A DNA stretch of 64,000 nucleotides from Desulfobacter postgatei 2ac9 (GTDB lineage: Bacteria; Desulfobacterota; Desulfobacteria; Desulfobacterales; Desulfobacteraceae): positions 1,347,497 through 1,411,496 of the forward strand of contig NZ_CM001488.1 of assembly GCF_000233695.2 (NCBI RefSeq). The letters run 5' to 3'. This document shows, piece after piece, positions 63,429 to 64,000 of the stretch (its first letter is position 1; each line of letters opens with the position of its first letter). Both the position numbers and the translations under genes were made by a program. The notes under the pieces are model-generated. The model was not told the DNA's origin, made no database searches, and was given only the letters and a program-made list of their open reading frames with translations.

Positions 63429-64000
63429 TTAGAAAAGGGTATGATAAATCCTAACTTTCGGCGGAGGATACGCTTCAAGAAACAACTTGAATTTCTCCCA
63501 GTTAAAGGATTTACGCTGACTTCGCCTATTTAACCATTTAAACATTATCAGAACAGCATGATTTCGAAATTGGCTCAAGCATTTGCCATTGTTGGACACC
63601 CCATAATATCGGATGTGTCCCCTCATCTTGCTGCAGAATCTTCGCCATATTTCCTTGAGATCAAAACGGTCTTTTACGCTACGAGCCCATGCCCCGATTT
63701 TCTTGAGTTTACTTCTAAAGCGTTTTCCGCAAGTTTTCAGTTTCGGAACGATGAACCCCTTTCGAGCCTTACCAAGATAAAAGGTAAAACCCAAAAAATC
63801 GAAGGTACCCTGCTTTTTACCACTTCTCATTTCCTGCTTTGAGAACGATACCAACTTTGTTTTGAGTTCGTTCAGCTTCAGTCCAAATCTTTCGAGGCGT
63901 TTACCAAGGGCTTGTGTTATCCGATTTGCATCATATTCAAACTGGCAGCAGATCACCACGTCATCACAATAGCGGAACAATTCCACCCTTCCGTCACAAT
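63429..64000 (-). CDS. ltrA: group II intron reverse transcriptase/maturase, C-terminal part
   Basis: A partial protein entering from the window edge. FRYCDDVVICC is the Y-x-D-D active site of the palm. KLNELKTKLVSFSKQE and TFDFLGFTFYLGKARKG follow, then the maturase/X region (CSKMRGHIRYYGVSNNGKCL). It helps splicing and copies the intron into DNA. It ends at 63429, 30 nt before domain V, the normal layout. The N-terminus is outside the window. Confidence 0.92.
   Translation of the reverse strand, partial: CDGRVELFRYCDDVVICCQFEYDANRITQALGKRLERFGLKLNELKTKLVSFSKQEMRSGKKQGTFDFLGFTFYLGKARKGFIVPKLKTCGKRFRSKLKKIGAWARSVKDRFDLKEIWRRFCSKMRGHIRYYGVSNNGKCLSQFRNHAVLIMFKWLNRRSQRKSFNWEKFKLFLEAYPPPKVRIYHTLF

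Larger units (their letters stand above)
63331..64000 (-). mobile_element. group II intron, 3' portion (runs off the window)
   Basis: The reverse transcriptase, a domain V and a domain VI hairpin end at about 63331 (minus-strand ...CTCTAC then exon CAGATATTG). The 3' exon is the DUF6399-type transposase remnant. The 5' half of the intron lies beyond the window. Confidence 0.8.

Overview
The window looks like chromosome of a sulfate-reducing Desulfobacterota bacterium (Desulfobacterales-like). This is inferred from the gene families and codon style; no rRNA or other phylogenetic marker is present. It carries ordinary metabolic genes separated by a dense accessory zone full of transposable elements.

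Layout. (1) 1-20.6 kb is a worn defence island. It holds an Abi_2 HEPN protein, a YgjP/SprT-like metalloprotease and a type I restriction system (hsdM-hsdS-hsdR), all on the minus strand. Next come yjbQ and one long gene for a metallophosphoesterase fused to a STAND-like NTPase. That gene is cut twice, by an IS4-type element (5-bp target duplication) and an IS66 element (8-bp duplication). Removing both elements restores a single 1021-codon frame. A small tyrosine recombinase, a VapBC-type toxin-antitoxin pair, a tRNA-Leu-like structured element, gene remnants and a Uma2 nuclease follow. (2) 20.8-26.4 kb holds a tyrosine recombinase with an internal amber codon, an MFS fragment, tyrS with a tyrosine-rich leader peptide and attenuator, a 132-bp MITE with an 8-bp target duplication, an isochorismatase-fold hydrolase, a TauE-type permease and a DUF3124 lipoprotein-like gene. 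(3) 26.693-39.878 kb is a 13.2-kb integrative element bounded by imperfect 55-bp inverted repeats. A large serine recombinase lies at its right end. It also carries a replication-initiator-like gene followed by iteron-like repeats, a second tyrosine recombinase, regulators and many small unknown genes. (4) 40.0-43.95 kb is a receiver/PEP-synthase-like gene split by an IS630-type element at a TA; removal restores the frame.

(5) 44.5-62.45 kb is a co-oriented minus-strand block. It combines glycogen metabolism (glgA, glgP), GAPDH, an SDR reductase, a CoA-transferase/GNAT fusion, transporters (KefB-like, SLC13-like, MarC), small zinc-ribbon proteins, an Rnk-like RNA polymerase factor, a truncated cyclic-nucleotide-binding protein, a HEAT-repeat protein, and an NtrC-type response regulator beside a kinase remnant. 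A sigma-54 promoter with an upstream 12-bp dyad lies between the regulator and the HEAT gene, so the small-protein operon is probably its target. This block reads as an energy-reserve and stress locus. (6) The right edge (62.5-64 kb) is a dead DUF6399-type transposase interrupted by a group II intron whose reverse transcriptase runs off the window.

The most notable signals are the reconstructable double-interrupted phosphoesterase-STAND gene, the tyrosine attenuator ahead of tyrS, the inverted-repeat-bounded serine-recombinase element, the MITE, the tRNA-like element overlapping a small ORF, and the sigma-54 control region.
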